Positions 16,844-27,065 of a stretch of DNA of 64,000 nt are shown piece by piece. Position numbers and translations under genes: made by a program. The notes under the pieces were generated by a model, which saw nothing but the letters and a program-made list of their open reading frames with translations, was not told where the DNA came from and made no database searches. The stretch's first letter is position 1. Each line of letters starts with the position of its first letter. The DNA is from Gammaproteobacteria bacterium (GTDB lineage Bacteria > Pseudomonadota > Gammaproteobacteria > Legionellales > Legionellaceae), in assembly GCA_024742995.1 (NCBI GenBank), contig JANSXK010000001.1, positions 124,001 through 188,000 of the forward strand, written 5' to 3'.

Positions 16844-18253
16844 TTACGCCAATAAAATAACTTGCCCCAAACGCAATTTGGAAGGATTTAATTGAGGATT
16901 CATACGCACTAAGTGTTTCAGAGGGATATGATGTCTATGGGCAATACGACTCAAGCTATCTCCTGATTTGACAATATAAGTCCGATGCCCAGCAGAGCGC
17001 CAAATAATCAAATTTTGTCCGACTTTCAAGGGTGCTGTGGGATCGATATTATTCCATTGTTTGATTTGTTGCATGGATACTTGAAATTTATGTTCTAGAC
17101 TATGGGCGTTATCTTTTTTATCTACAATATAAATGATTTTATATGCCTTGGGGGGGGTAAAATGACGCTTCAAAGGCGTATGCTGTTGTGAGGATTGATG
17201 CGCCATCACCTTGTTTTTGGGAATCAATACATATTGTCCTGTGGTGATTGTATTTGATTTCAATTGATTCAGCTCTTTGATCAAATGAACAGTGGTGTGA
17301 TACTGTGCGGCAACCGTACTTAAGCTGTCACCTGCGCTCACTTTGTGTCTGATCCAAGAAACGCGTTGATTACGGGGTAAAGAAGATAAATTATAGTTAA
17401 AATACTCAACTTTATTGGTTGGAATCAGTAGTTTATACGGTCGGTAGGGTGCGGTGGCCCAGCGGTTGTAGCCCGGATTGAGTTTAATCAGATCTCGATA
17501 GGACATGCCTGCTAATTTTGCAGCACGATTTAACTCTATTTGGCTACCAATATTCACCTCTTCAAAATAAGGTTGATATGGAATCTCTGGTAGTTGAATG
17601 TGGTAGTATGATGCATGTTGAATCACTTCTGCCAAAGCCAATAGACGAGGAATATAAGCCCTGGTTTCTCTGGGAACAGAGAGCGACCAGAAATCAACAT
17701 GATCACGCGATGATTGATGATTTTTTCGTATACTACGCGCGATCGTACCTTCTCCCGCGTCATAAGCGGCAAATGCCAAAACCCAATCTCCGTGAAAAAA
17801 GCGATTCAAATAGGCCAAATGTTGTAGTGCAGCACTGGTAGAAGAGGGGATGCTACGTCGGCCATCGTACCACCAATCTTGTTTTAAACCCAGGTCCAGC
17901 CCAGTTCTGGGCATCAACTGCCATAATCCAGCTGCTCCAGCACCAGAATAAGCAAAAGGATTAAAGGTGCTTTCAATCATCGGAAGTAATGCGATTTCTC
18001 CCGGTAAATGTCTTTTTTTAATTTCAGTGATGATGTGATAGATATAGGGTTTGGATTGGACTAGTTTTTGAATATATGTGGGATTTTGGCGTAACCAGCG
18101 TATTTGTGCTTGTATTTCCGGTTGCGACACTTCGTGATTCAAAACAAATTCTTGCCGCAGGACATCCCAGACAGAATAAGGCGGATATGCCCATGCCATG
18201 ATTGGGTAAAGAAAAATAATAATGATGAGGTGCTTTATTAATCTCAGCTTCAA
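16844..18253 (-). CDS. mltD: Membrane-bound lytic murein transglycosylase D
   Basis: 469 residues. Signal peptide 1-22 (ending AWA), without the lipobox of E. coli MltD. The SLT domain has catalytic Glu94 (PMIESTFNPFAYSGAGAAG) and GLWQLMPRTG at 109-118, then a GDWVLAFAAYDAGEG block. Three LysM peptidoglycan-binding repeats fill the C-terminal 170 residues (a first beginning RHKVSAGDSLSTVA, a degenerate middle one, and a last beginning TYIVKSGDSLSRIA). It cleaves glycan strands to 1,6-anhydromuropeptides in the periplasm, the substrate type for an AmpG-like permease such as the one at 10194. Confidence 0.92.
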   Translation of the reverse strand: MKLRLIKHLIIIIFLYPIMAWAYPPYSVWDVLRQEFVLNHEVSQPEIQAQIRWLRQNPTYIQKLVQSKPYIYHIITEIKKRHLPGEIALLPMIESTFNPFAYSGAGAAGLWQLMPRTGLDLGLKQDWWYDGRRSIPSSTSAALQHLAYLNRFFHGDWVLAFAAYDAGEGTIARSIRKNHQSSRDHVDFWSLSVPRETRAYIPRLLALAEVIQHASYYHIQLPEIPYQPYFEEVNIGSQIELNRAAKLAGMSYRDLIKLNPGYNRWATAPYRPYKLLIPTNKVEYFNYNLSSLPRNQRVSWIRHKVSAGDSLSTVAAQYHTTVHLIKELNQLKSNTITTGQYVLIPKNKVMAHQSSQQHTPLKRHFTPPKAYKIIYIVDKKDNAHSLEHKFQVSMQQIKQWNNIDPTAPLKVGQNLIIWRSAGHRTYIVKSGDSLSRIAHRHHIPLKHLVRMNPQLNPSKLRLGQVILLA

Positions 18254-18307
18254 ATCCTTGCCTTATGTGCCACCGCGCTACAGTGTACTCGAATTTTTTT
18301 GGAGAGG

Positions 18308-19129
18308 CTATAAAATATAAGAAGAACGTCCAGGATTAAAAATTTTCAATAAATGCTTGAAAATAATTTCCAAGGTTTCCTTTAACACAAAGGGTGGGTT
18401 AATGATTTGCAAGCCACAGCCTGTCATCCCCAACGGGGTTTCGGGATTTAAATGAAACTCTGCGCGTAATTGATTTTTCGCGTCAATCACATCAAAGCCG
18501 CGCCGTAATTGGTTGTTGAGTCTTTGATCAACAATTGGATACCAAACACAATAAACCCCTGTTTGAAACAGATGACATGCTGTTTGCAGCAACTTGGGGA
18601 CGTGTTGATACTCTTTTTTAATTTCATAAGATGGATCTATCATAATGAGACCGCGTCGTTCGGGTGGTGGTAATAAAGCAGTTATTTGTTGAAAACCATC
18701 CGCTTCTACACAATGCGCACGCGGTTTGCGTTTGACAAAACGATGGAGGTGCTCATATTCTCTCGGATGACGTTCGCAGAAAAACAAGCGATCTTCACGA
18801 CGTAATAATGTCATTGCCAATGCAGGAGAGCCTGGATAATAGCGTAATATTCCATCTTGATTAAAAGTGCTGACCGCCTCTATATAGTGTTTAAAAGCTT
18901 TTGGTAGTTGGTTGCGTACTGCCCAAAGAGCTTCAATACCTGTGGCAGCTTCCTTCGTTTTAAGCGCGTGTTTGTCTTGTAAATCGTAATGTCCACGTCC
19001 CGCGTGCGTGTCCAAATAGAACATCGGTTTTTCTTTTTGACACATGTATTCCAGGATATGACTTAAAGTCAGATGTTTGATGACATCTGCAAAATTCCCG
19101 GCATGATACGCGTGTTGATAGCTCAGCAT
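18308..19129 (-). CDS. rlmJ: 23S rRNA (adenine(2030)-N6)-methyltransferase
   Basis: 273 residues from ATG 19129, where the family N-terminus LSYQHAYHAGNFADVIKH begins; an upstream in-frame start adds 20 unrelated residues. S-adenosylmethionine-binding YLDTHAGRGHYDL and the catalytic MIDPSYEIKKEY (a D-P-x-Y motif of N6-adenine methyltransferases) are visible, plus the C-terminal MTGCGLQIINPP. It methylates A2030 of 23S rRNA. Monocistronic. Confidence 0.94.
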   Translation of the reverse strand: MLSYQHAYHAGNFADVIKHLTLSHILEYMCQKEKPMFYLDTHAGRGHYDLQDKHALKTKEAATGIEALWAVRNQLPKAFKHYIEAVSTFNQDGILRYYPGSPALAMTLLRREDRLFFCERHPREYEHLHRFVKRKPRAHCVEADGFQQITALLPPPERRGLIMIDPSYEIKKEYQHVPKLLQTACHLFQTGVYCVWYPIVDQRLNNQLRRGFDVIDAKNQLRAEFHLNPETPLGMTGCGLQIINPPFVLKETLEIIFKHLLKIFNPGRSSYIL

Positions 19130-19225
19130 AAGGTTCACTTTATTTGGTGTCAATGGAAGCAACAATACATCATTTCTGTGTGTACTCAAAAAATATAAGC
19201 CTTGTGGCTCTACTCCCTAAGTTCT

Positions 19226-19262
19226 GCAGCTTGTCCGCGGGACTTAGGGAATGAACTTATGA
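19226..19262. repeat. Palindromic repeat copy 1
   Basis: TCCCTAAGT and ACTTAGGGA form a 9-bp perfect stem around a loop containing AGCTTGTCCGCGGGACTTAG. The core GCGGGAC(T/G)TAG recurs near 55068 and, inverted, near 57920. It is intergenic, between rlmJ and the small 19335 gene. Confidence 0.55.
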
Positions 19263-19334
19263 CGATCCTGTTGCAAAAATTGCACTATACTATATAAGAC
19301 GGTGCATTTGAATCTTGCTCAAGGAGGCACTCAG

Positions 19335-19529
19335 ATGAAACACCATACCGACCAAAATGAAACGCCAGATATTTCCGATCCTGAATCGGATCAGATAGAT
19401 GATAGTCAAAAACGTGAAATTCGCCGCAAATTAGAAGATCGTGTGGAACGTCAACGTTTGAAAGAAGAACTGGAAGATTATGAAGGTGAATTGGACGATG
19501 AATTTGACTGGGATAACCTCGATAAATAA
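19335..19529 (+). CDS. Small acidic protein, PA3496-like
   Basis: 64 residues from ATG 19335, fixed by a near-consensus AAGGAGG eight bases upstream. It is very acidic, with a central charged helix (REIRRKLEDRVERQRLKEEL) followed by DYEGELDDEFDWDN. The RRK-[IL]-ED-x-x-E-x-x-RL-x-x-EL pattern resembles the small PA3496-type proteins of gammaproteobacteria (putative envelope integrity), but this is a weak match on composition. The 3' end overlaps the convergent folD gene by 52 bases. Confidence 0.6.
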   Translation: MKHHTDQNETPDISDPESDQIDDSQKREIRRKLEDRVERQRLKEELEDYEGELDDEFDWDNLDK

Positions 19530-20383
19530 GATTTGTGTGCTTCAGTCCAGCAGTCAATTGTATTTTCTAGCAGCATTGTAACTGTCATTGGTCCTACACC
19601 GCCTGGCACGGGCGTAATCCAGGCTACTTCAGATTGCGCTTTTGTAAAATCAATATCTCCTCGAAGCTTATTATCAAGTGTGCGATGAATGCCAACATCA
19701 ATGATAATTTGATTTTTATGTAACCAATGGATATCAATCAAATCAGGCACCCCAGTCGCAGTTACGACGAGATCTGCTTGACGAATATGCTGTTCTAAAT
19801 TTCGGGTTTTACGATGCGCAATAGTTACGGTGGCTTTGGCCAGCAATAGCTCTAATGCCATAGGGCGTCCAACAATAGTTGATGATCCAATGACCACAGC
19901 TGAAAGTCCAGAAACACTCAATTGATAATGCTGCAATAGGCGCATCACACCCAAGGGTGTACAGGGGCGTAATTGCGGATGTCCTTGCGCCAGTCGACCC
20001 ATGTTCAAAGGATGGAAGCCATCCACATCTTTTTGAGGATGAATAGACTCAATGATGGTACTAGCACGTATATGAGGAGGTAACGGCAATTGCACTAAAA
20101 TGCCATCGACATCAGGAGAAGCATTGAGCTCAGCGATTAAATATAATAATTCCTTTTCGCTGGTTTGTGCAGAAAGGATATGAGGAATGGAGCGAATACC
20201 AACCTCGGCACAGGCTTTACGTTTGTGGTTTACGTAAACACTAGATGCGTGATCATTACCCAATAATACAACCGCCAAACAAGGCGGACGTAATCCTTCA
20301 AGGCTAAGTTGATTGATGCGTTGCTTGAGTGAATTACGAATCAAGGATGAGACTAGTTTGCCGTCTAGTATGTTTGCAGTCAT
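19478..20383 (-). CDS. folD: Methylenetetrahydrofolate dehydrogenase/cyclohydrolase FolD
   Basis: 301 residues. It interconverts 5,10-methylene-THF, methenyl-THF and 10-formyl-THF. Tyr50 and Lys54 (SSVYVNHKRKACAEVG) are the catalytic YxxxK pair; DGILVQLPLPPHI, QKDVDGFHPLNMGRL, the Rossmann VVIGSSTIVGRPMA and PVPGGVGPMTVTML complete the signature. About 15 extra residues (Ser/Asn-rich) extend the C-terminus and lie in the overlap with the convergent small gene. Confidence 0.97.
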   Translation of the reverse strand: MTANILDGKLVSSLIRNSLKQRINQLSLEGLRPPCLAVVLLGNDHASSVYVNHKRKACAEVGIRSIPHILSAQTSEKELLYLIAELNASPDVDGILVQLPLPPHIRASTIIESIHPQKDVDGFHPLNMGRLAQGHPQLRPCTPLGVMRLLQHYQLSVSGLSAVVIGSSTIVGRPMALELLLAKATVTIAHRKTRNLEQHIRQADLVVTATGVPDLIDIHWLHKNQIIIDVGIHRTLDNKLRGDIDFTKAQSEVAWITPVPGGVGPMTVTMLLENTIDCWTEAHKSYLSRLSQSNSSSNSPS

Positions 20384-20555
20384 AAGAATAACAAAATAAA
20401 AAAATTAGAACACAAAAGGGAAGATTGAGCAACGATGAAATTGAAGCTCAGGATTATCCTATTTGTAACATACAAAATAACCTTTATCCATAGTCCCACC
20501 TAGACAATACACCCTATTTAGCGTACATTCCTCATTATTTCCTGAGATTTACATA

Positions 20556-21350
20556 ATGCGTATTGCCTTGATCGTGGAATATGATGGCAGCCAATATCAT
20601 GGCTGGCAATCACAACCAGGATTACATACCGTTCAAGGTGAGTTAGAAAAAGCCTTGAGCCAAATTGCGACCGAGCCTGTCTCTGTCATCTGTGCAGGTA
20701 GGACAGACACAGGTGTCCATGCAACCAATCAAGTCGTTCATTTTGACTCTGATAAAGACCGGACGGTACGTGCTTGGATCTATGGCGTGAATTCTTTTTT
20801 GCCTAAAGATATTTGTGTGCGATGGGGTAAAGAGGTGTCTGATACTTTTCATGCTCGTTATTCTGCTGTATCACGTCGTTATCGTTATGTGATTCATAAT
20901 TCCCCTATTCGCCCCGCATTATTGCGCTCTAGTGTCACTTGGCAATATCGACAATTGGATCACCGATTGATGCATGAAGCCGCTCAGCATTTGATTGGTA
21001 CCTATGATTTCACCTCGTTTCGCTCTGTGGAATGTAAATCTAAAACGCCCATGCGCTCGGTATTAGAGATTTCGGTGACTCGTAAATTAGATTTTGTTGT
21101 GATCGACGTTCGTGCTAATGCATTTTTACATCATATGGTGCGTAATATTGCTGGCGTATTGATGGCAGTAGGCGCGTCACGCCATCCAGTGGCATGGGTG
21201 AAGGACGTCTTAGAAGCGAAAGACAGAAAACTAGGCGCTGAAACTGCACCACCTTCTGGACTGTATTTGTCTGCAGTCGCCTATCCTAAAGAATTTGGCT
21301 TGGTTGAGCAATTTTCTGAAACATTATTTTTTGATTTGGGGAATACATAA
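20556..21350 (+). CDS. truA: tRNA pseudouridine(38-40) synthase TruA
   Basis: 264 residues. Catalytic Asp51 lies in CAGRTDTGVHATNQVVHFD. The N-terminal YDGSQYHGWQSQPG, the RFxARYSAVSRRYRYVIHN-type block and FLHHMVRNIAGVLMAVG are the other TruA landmarks. It modifies U38-U40 in the tRNA anticodon arm. It starts a tight plus-strand cluster truA-glnS-cysS-phosphoesterase; the glnS ATG comes four bases after the truA stop. Confidence 0.96.
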   Translation: MRIALIVEYDGSQYHGWQSQPGLHTVQGELEKALSQIATEPVSVICAGRTDTGVHATNQVVHFDSDKDRTVRAWIYGVNSFLPKDICVRWGKEVSDTFHARYSAVSRRYRYVIHNSPIRPALLRSSVTWQYRQLDHRLMHEAAQHLIGTYDFTSFRSVECKSKTPMRSVLEISVTRKLDFVVIDVRANAFLHHMVRNIAGVLMAVGASRHPVAWVKDVLEAKDRKLGAETAPPSGLYLSAVAYPKEFGLVEQFSETLFFDLGNT

Positions 21351-21354
21351 TTCT

Positions 21355-23031
21355 ATGAAACCAAATACTGAAACAGATAAACCCTTACATTTTATCCAAC
21401 AACTTATCACTCAAGACTTAGCAGAAAAAAAACATGCTGAAATTGTCACGCGATTTCCCCCTGAGCCAAATGGCTATTTACATATCGGTCATGCCAAATC
21501 TATTTGTTTGAATTTTGGTTTGGCGCAACAATTTGATGGTCGTTGCTTTTTACGTTTTGATGATACGAATCCTTTGAAAGAAGAAGAAGAATTTGTGCAA
21601 TCTATTATTGCTGATATCGAATGGCTAGGATTCGAATGGTGTGCAACGACGTATTCTTCTGATTATTACCAACAATTGCACGATTTTGCAGTTATTTTGA
21701 TTGAAAATGATTTGGCTTATGTTGATAGTTTGACCATGGAAGAAATTCGTGAGTATCGCGGTACCTTACAAGAAAAGGGGAAAGATAGCCCTTATCGTAA
21801 TCGTCCTAAAGCAGAAAGCTTAGCATTATTCGCTGAGATGAAAGCGGGCAAATTTGCCAATGGTACCCATGTCTTGCGTGCGAAAATTGATATGCAATCG
21901 GGCAATATTAATATGCGTGATCCGGTTTTGTATCGGATTCGACATGTGCCTCACCAGCGCACAGGGGATGATTGGTGTATTTATCCCATGTATGATTTTG
22001 CCCATCCCATTTCAGATGCTATGGAACATATCACTCATTCATTGTGTACATTAGAGTTTCAAGATCATCGGCCACTGTATGATTGGTTTATTCAACATTT
22101 GCCTGTACCAGCCAAGCCTGTACAAACCGAGTTTGCACGCTTGAATTTGTCACATACCATCACATCAAAGCGCAAATTACGCGAATTGGTAGAAAAAAAC
22201 ATTGTATCAGGTTGGGATGATCCACGATTACCTACCTTGATAGGTATGCGCCATCGAGGTTATCCAGCTGAGGCCATTCGCCAGTTTTGTGAAATTGTGG
22301 GTATCTCACGATCAGACTCCGTGATTGATATGTCAATTTTAGAGGAATGTGTGAGAACCGTCTTAAATCAAAATTGCAAACGACTCATGTGTGTGCAACA
22401 TCCTTTGAAAGTGGTCATAGAAAATTATCCGGAAGCACAAAGTGAATCATTGCTTGGACGCTTTTTACCTTCCGATCCGGATTCTGCAACTCGTACCATT
22501 CCGTTCAGTCGCGAGATATATATTGAGCGTTCTGATTTTATGGAAATGCCTTCTAAAGAATTTTTTCGATTATCTCCCGGAGAAGAAGTACGTTTGCGTT
22601 CTGCATATGTGATTCGATGCACTGGTACTGTGCGTGATGAACAGGGCCAAATTATTGAATTGCGTGCCCAATGCGATGTGGATACGTTAGGCAAAAAACC
22701 TGAAGGCAGGAAAGTCAAAGGCGTGATTCACTGGGTATCAATACAACATGCCCATCCCATCGAAATTTATCAATATGATCGCCTGTTTAATGATCCTAAT
22801 CCAGGGCGTGAAGAGAATTTCTTACAGTTTCTCAATCAGCATTCCTTAGATATACTACAGGGATGGTGTGAACCCGCAGTGGCTGAACTAGCGTTGCAAG
22901 ATGTGGTGCAATTCGAGCGCTTGGGTTATTATGCTATGAATCATAAAGATGAGTCTGGACAGACCGATCGCTGCCATCGTGTGGTCAATCTTAAAGATAC
23001 TTGGGGTAAAGTGGCTAAAACATCATGCTAA
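21355..23031 (+). CDS. glnS: Glutaminyl-tRNA synthetase
   Basis: 558 residues from ATG 21355 (an upstream in-frame start would lie inside truA). Class I synthetase: [16 protein letters not shown] at 34-49 with HIGH at 43-46, the GlnRS-specific [15 protein letters not shown], and the KMSKS counterpart in [12 protein letters not shown]. The anticodon-binding beta-barrels lie in the last 220 residues ([28 protein letters not shown]). It charges tRNA-Gln directly. It overlaps cysS by seven bases. Confidence 0.97.
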   Translation: MKPNTETDKPLHFIQQLITQDLAEKKHAEIVTRFPPEPNGYLHIGHAKSICLNFGLAQQFDGRCFLRFDDTNPLKEEEEFVQSIIADIEWLGFEWCATTYSSDYYQQLHDFAVILIENDLAYVDSLTMEEIREYRGTLQEKGKDSPYRNRPKAESLALFAEMKAGKFANGTHVLRAKIDMQSGNINMRDPVLYRIRHVPHQRTGDDWCIYPMYDFAHPISDAMEHITHSLCTLEFQDHRPLYDWFIQHLPVPAKPVQTEFARLNLSHTITSKRKLRELVEKNIVSGWDDPRLPTLIGMRHRGYPAEAIRQFCEIVGISRSDSVIDMSILEECVRTVLNQNCKRLMCVQHPLKVVIENYPEAQSESLLGRFLPSDPDSATRTIPFSREIYIERSDFMEMPSKEFFRLSPGEEVRLRSAYVIRCTGTVRDEQGQIIELRAQCDVDTLGKKPEGRKVKGVIHWVSIQHAHPIEIYQYDRLFNDPNPGREENFLQFLNQHSLDILQGWCEPAVAELALQDVVQFERLGYYAMNHKDESGQTDRCHRVVNLKDTWGKVAKTSC

Positions 23032-24392
23032 GTCTCTATAATTCTCTGACACGCCAAAAAGAACCTTTCACGCCGCTGCAAGCAGGTAAAATTGGCCTTT
23101 ACGTTTGCGGCATGACTGTTTATGACCGTTGTCATATAGGCCACGGACGTTCAATGGTGTGTTTCGATGTGATCGTGCGTTTTTTACGTGATTTAGGGTT
23201 TGACGTGACCTTTGTACGTAATATCACAGATATTGATGATAAAATTATTGCACGTGCCATAGAGCGCGGTATGAGCATTGAAGACTTAACAACAGAACAA
23301 ATTGCATTCATGCACGCAGATGCCAAAGCATTAGGTACATTATCACCTGATCTTGAACCCTGTGCCACGCAACATATCCCAGAAATCATTGCGTTAATCG
23401 AACGTTTACTTGCATCTGGTCACGCCTATGTGACTGCACAAGGCGATGTTTGCTATCAAGTGTCTGAATTTGATCCTTATGGAAAGTTGTCACATCAAAA
23501 TATAGAAAAACTAATCTCTGGTATAAGAGTAGGTGTAGATGCAGACAAGCGTTCGCCATTAGATTTTGTCTTGTGGAAAAAAGCCAAGCCTGAAGAGCCG
23601 GCTTGGCCATCGCCGTGGGGAAAGGGGAGACCTGGTTGGCATATCGAATGCTCGGCCATGGCAATGCACCAATTAGGAGAAACCTTTGATATCCACGGTG
23701 GTGGCTTAGATTTGCAGTTTCCTCATCATGAAAATGAAATTGCACAATCTGAAGCAGCGACATCGCATGATTATGCACGTTATTGGATGCATGTTGGCAT
23801 GCTGCAGGTTAATGACGAAAAAATGTCAAAATCTACCGGGAACTTTTTTACCATTGAAGATGTTTTAAAAGAACATCACCCAGAAGTGGTACGCTACTTT
23901 TTATTAAGTAGCCATTATCGCTCCATGTTGAATTATTCCGCAGATAATCTTAGCAATAGTGCGAAAGCTTTGATGCGCCTGTATCAGTCGTTGCGAGGTA
24001 TTGAAGAAGTCACAACTCTAGATACTGAGTGGATAGAGCGTTTTCGGGCAGCAATGCTAGATGACTTTAATACCCCCATTGCACTGGCAGTGTTGTTTGA
24101 TTTGAGTCATGAAGTGAATAAAACACGATCGCCAACTTTAGTCGCTACTTTAAAGCATTTGGCTGGTGTATTAGGATTACTGCAAAGCCCAGTAGAACAG
24201 TTTTTACAGACAGTAGTATCGACACAGGACTTAGATACAGCTGAGATCGAGCAATTGATAGCGGATAGAACCCAGGCGAGATTGGATAAAAACTGGTCTA
24301 AATCCGATGAAATCCGCCAGACGTTATTAGAAAAGGGCATCGAATTAGAAGATACAAAAGAAGGTACCATCTGGCGTAAACTGCTATCATGA
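23025..24392 (+). CDS. cysS: Cysteinyl-tRNA synthetase
   Basis: 455 residues. HIGH at 37-40 ([12 protein letters not shown]), KMSKS at 266-270, and a Zn site from Cys28, Cys209 (WHIECSAM), His234 and Glu238 (FPHHENE). The C-terminal DALR-type and anticodon domains are present. It overlaps glnS by seven bases and the downstream phosphoesterase start by four (ATGA), so translation is probably coupled along the cluster. Confidence 0.97.
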   Translation: MLSLYNSLTRQKEPFTPLQAGKIGLYVCGMTVYDRCHIGHGRSMVCFDVIVRFLRDLGFDVTFVRNITDIDDKIIARAIERGMSIEDLTTEQIAFMHADAKALGTLSPDLEPCATQHIPEIIALIERLLASGHAYVTAQGDVCYQVSEFDPYGKLSHQNIEKLISGIRVGVDADKRSPLDFVLWKKAKPEEPAWPSPWGKGRPGWHIECSAMAMHQLGETFDIHGGGLDLQFPHHENEIAQSEAATSHDYARYWMHVGMLQVNDEKMSKSTGNFFTIEDVLKEHHPEVVRYFLLSSHYRSMLNYSADNLSNSAKALMRLYQSLRGIEEVTTLDTEWIERFRAAMLDDFNTPIALAVLFDLSHEVNKTRSPTLVATLKHLAGVLGLLQSPVEQFLQTVVSTQDLDTAEIEQLIADRTQARLDKNWSKSDEIRQTLLEKGIELEDTKEGTIWRKLLS

Positions 24393-25657
24393 AGGCCCTA
24401 TGTCTGTTTTGCTTAATGTTTACAGGCCTATTACACGCATCCACACTTGTCTCTGATAATCTCTCATTGGGTGCGCACGACATTGATCGTGAAAATTCGT
24501 TTTTAGTCATTTCTGATATTCACCTTAATGTTTCTAAATTCCAGCCTAAAATGGTCTTCGCTCCGAAAAAATCGTCGCAACAAAACGATTTAGATCGTGA
24601 AACGTTCGCAATACTTATCAGCACCCTTACTGCGGAAGTAGCATCTGGCAAGATTGCCAAACCAAAATTTATCCTGTTGTTGGGGGATCTAGTAGGGCAC
24701 CAAAGACAACGGTTACATGCGGTGTCTGAAAGTGAACATGTCGTGTTTGAAAGCCTAAAAAAAGCTTTTCCAGAAACACCTGTGTTTTATCTTTTTGGGA
24801 ATAATGATTCTTTTGTAGGAGACTATGGACCATTTCGAAATACTGATGCCAGCGAACGACTACGTTCCCCTTTAGATGTCTTACGCTTAACATGGCCACA
24901 AGGTCGTTTTCTTAGTTCCGGTATATTGTGTAAAAGAACGTTTTGGACTTATCCTTGTTTGCTTCAGTCAAAAACAACGAATGGCTATTATGCTGCTTAT
25001 CTTGCACCGAACTTACGGCTGCTGTCGCTTAATTCAGTCATGTTTTCTAGATATAGTAGCAAAAACAATGGGCCTAGCGATGATCAATTAAAGTGGCTTG
25101 AGACTCAATTAGCTATCGCAGAAAGCAAGCATGAATCCGTGTTAATAGCAATGCATGTTCCACCAGGAAAAAACGTGTATCGTTCTTGGTTTGGTGATAG
25201 GGCGGCATTTTGGCGCGATGATCTTTCAGAAAGGTTCGTTAACCTGCTACAAGAACATTCCTCCGTCGTTATTGGTGTGCTGGCTGCACATACACATAAA
25301 GATGAATTAAAAGTAGTTCAGAAAAAGGGAAAGCCTCTTACTGGCATTTATTTAAACGCAGCCTTGTCTACGTCGCATGGCAATGCACCATCAATTCGCT
25401 CTTATAAACTGCGTTACCAACGCCCAAACTGGAATCTGGTAGACTACCAAACTTATTATTTTACAAAAGATGCTTCTGAAGTAGTAGCATTACAGTCGTT
25501 ATACGAGTTTCGAACGATATATTGCCGTAAAGACGAAGAGAGCATGACGGCTTGTTTGGCCAATGTGACACCTGCAAAAATGCAACGATTTTTTAGTGCT
25601 GGCAATGACAAGCATTTTGAAAAAATCAGAGCACCTCAGAATATATATATAAAATAA
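24389..25657 (+). CDS. Secreted metallophosphoesterase, acid-sphingomyelinase-like
   Basis: 422 residues. Signal peptide 1-18 ([18 protein letters not shown]). The calcineurin-type metal-binding motifs appear in order: ISDIHLN (D43, H45), [21 protein letters not shown] and AAHTHKDE. This arrangement and the following C-terminal region resemble the acid sphingomyelinase-like phosphodiesterase group. It would act on phosphodiesters in the periplasm or outside the cell; a host sphingolipid target is conceivable but unproven. Its ATG overlaps the cysS stop, an odd partner for an exported enzyme. Confidence 0.8.
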   Translation: MKALCLFCLMFTGLLHASTLVSDNLSLGAHDIDRENSFLVISDIHLNVSKFQPKMVFAPKKSSQQNDLDRETFAILISTLTAEVASGKIAKPKFILLLGDLVGHQRQRLHAVSESEHVVFESLKKAFPETPVFYLFGNNDSFVGDYGPFRNTDASERLRSPLDVLRLTWPQGRFLSSGILCKRTFWTYPCLLQSKTTNGYYAAYLAPNLRLLSLNSVMFSRYSSKNNGPSDDQLKWLETQLAIAESKHESVLIAMHVPPGKNVYRSWFGDRAAFWRDDLSERFVNLLQEHSSVVIGVLAAHTHKDELKVVQKKGKPLTGIYLNAALSTSHGNAPSIRSYKLRYQRPNWNLVDYQTYYFTKDASEVVALQSLYEFRTIYCRKDEESMTACLANVTPAKMQRFFSAGNDKHFEKIRAPQNIYIK

Positions 25658-25663
25658 AAGATA

Positions 25664-26338
25664 CTACGGATGCTGGCTACTATGATCATCGTCTTCGTTA
25701 CGTCCATCATTCCTGAATGTGTCTGTTGTGGGCGCTGCCTTAATGTCCTCGAGCATGGTTTTTGCTCTCTTTTGTTGCGTCGAGGCATCTTGTTCCTGCT
25801 TGGCATCGAAGTAAGAAAATAGTTTTACACTAACTTTAGCGCCTAGTTTTAATACATTACTGACCAAGTTTAGCTTAGCAATAAACTCAATTGCGACACC
25901 TAAGGCCATTAAAGCAAAGCCGGCAATTCCAGCAGGAGGATGAAATATAGAGAGAAACAGGGTGTATTTTCCTAAGTTGAAACAAAGTTCGTGTAATGGA
26001 AGAGAAGGCGAGACCTTGCCAATAATCGTCGTGATGCTTTTTACGGCGTCAGCATCGATGCCTTGCTCATTGAAAGCATTATTTGCGTCACAAATAATTT
26101 GTAATTCTGCATACTGTTGGGATTTGAACGCTAGTTTATCGTTTTCAGAAGCATTACTTTCATTGTTGCTCGCAAGCTGTTCTTGAATGTGGCTCAAGCA
26201 TGCTGTCGACTCGTTAGCAAAACCGTCTCCTGACCTTGCTTTTTTCCTATCTATTACAGTTTCTGTTTTCTTAATTTCATCCTCATCTTCAGCAGTTAGA
26301 CCTATAGCATTTAGAGGTTGTTGATCTTTTTCAGCCAT
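25664..26338 (-). CDS. Hypothetical protein with one hydrophobic region
   Basis: About 224 residues from ATG 26338 (MAEKDQQPLN); an in-frame start 42 bases upstream is possible. The first 110 residues are polar and acidic, with helical DAVKSITTIIGKVS. A hydrophobic stretch of about 35 residues (LFLSIFHPPAGIAGFALMAL and after) could be one or two membrane helices. The C-terminus is highly charged (QKRAKTMLED, ending NEDDDHSSQHP). No domain is recognised. No signal peptide; membrane segment late in the chain; tail rich in D/E/H/S. It is effector-like in style but unproven. Confidence 0.55.
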   Translation of the reverse strand: MAEKDQQPLNAIGLTAEDEDEIKKTETVIDRKKARSGDGFANESTACLSHIQEQLASNNESNASENDKLAFKSQQYAELQIICDANNAFNEQGIDADAVKSITTIIGKVSPSLPLHELCFNLGKYTLFLSIFHPPAGIAGFALMALGVAIEFIAKLNLVSNVLKLGAKVSVKLFSYFDAKQEQDASTQQKRAKTMLEDIKAAPTTDTFRNDGRNEDDDHSSQHP

Positions 26339-26459
26339 TTTCGTACCCAAAGTGCAAACTGTTATCAGTATAGGGCACAAATAATCTTACAGCGAATGTG
26401 ACTTTTAAATAAACAAAGCGCAGATAGATAAAAAGGAGGTGTATTTAAGCTATGGCGTA

Positions 26460-26912
26460 CTAGGAGCCACCGAATGGCCTCCTGGGTTCTGAATTTTTAA
26501 AATCTTCTATTGAGGTAGTTGAAGGTTGTAATTCGTCTCCGGCTTGGAATTCACTGCCGTCAGCATGATAAAATTTTCCGTCACCATTAGAATACCCCAT
26601 CACTTTGCCTTCTGCATTTGCAATGAGAAATTGATGACCTTGGCTTGCTACATCAAGACAAAATGATTCGGCATCCCCTTTTTTAGGGAAAGAAAAAGAA
26701 ATGCTGCCATCTGGATTAACGACAGGTTCTTTGAACCCGGGCTTTGCACCGAAATGCTCTTTGAACAAACTGATAATGTCGCGTTCTTTATCTTTTTCAT
26801 CAAGTTTTAATTTAGTAATTTTTCCTGCATTTGGCGTAATTGCTTGATCACCAGCTTCTTGCGCTTTAGCATCTTGCACGGCTTTTTTTATCTGTTCTTG
26901 TGTAAGCGCCAT
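26460..26912 (-). CDS. Hypothetical soluble protein, 150 residues
   Basis: A charged soluble protein without signal peptide: a helical Lys/Glu-rich first half (LTQEQIKKAVQDAKAQEAG, KLKLDEKDKERDIISLFKEHFG) and a second half with short strands (SISFSFPKKGDAESFCLDVA, FLIANAEGKVMGYSNGDGKF). The tail SIEDFKNSEPRRPFGGS combines E/D/S residues with a small C-terminal end. The family is unknown. It has a clear sigma70-type promoter of its own (26944-26972) and AGGA before the ATG. Confidence 0.6.
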   Translation of the reverse strand: MALTQEQIKKAVQDAKAQEAGDQAITPNAGKITKLKLDEKDKERDIISLFKEHFGAKPGFKEPVVNPDGSISFSFPKKGDAESFCLDVASQGHQFLIANAEGKVMGYSNGDGKFYHADGSEFQAGDELQPSTTSIEDFKNSEPRRPFGGS

Positions 26913-26943
26913 ATGGTCATCATCCTATTTGCAGCAATGACCC

Positions 26944-26972
26944 ATTCTAAGCTAGAAGTTTTTTTTAGTCAA
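26944..26972 (-). promoter_or_regulatory. Sigma70-type promoter of the 26912 gene
   Basis: On the minus strand, TTGACT (26972-26967) and TAGAAT (26949-26944) have a 17-base spacer that starts with an A8 tract. Transcription would start about 25 bases upstream of the ATG. Confidence 0.6.
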
Positions 26973-27065
26973 ATACGGTTCTTGCTTTTTAAATAACCCC
27001 TCGTTAGGATGAGTGAATGGGATTTTTTATGTAACGATCCATTACATCACGAATAAGGACTCCGG

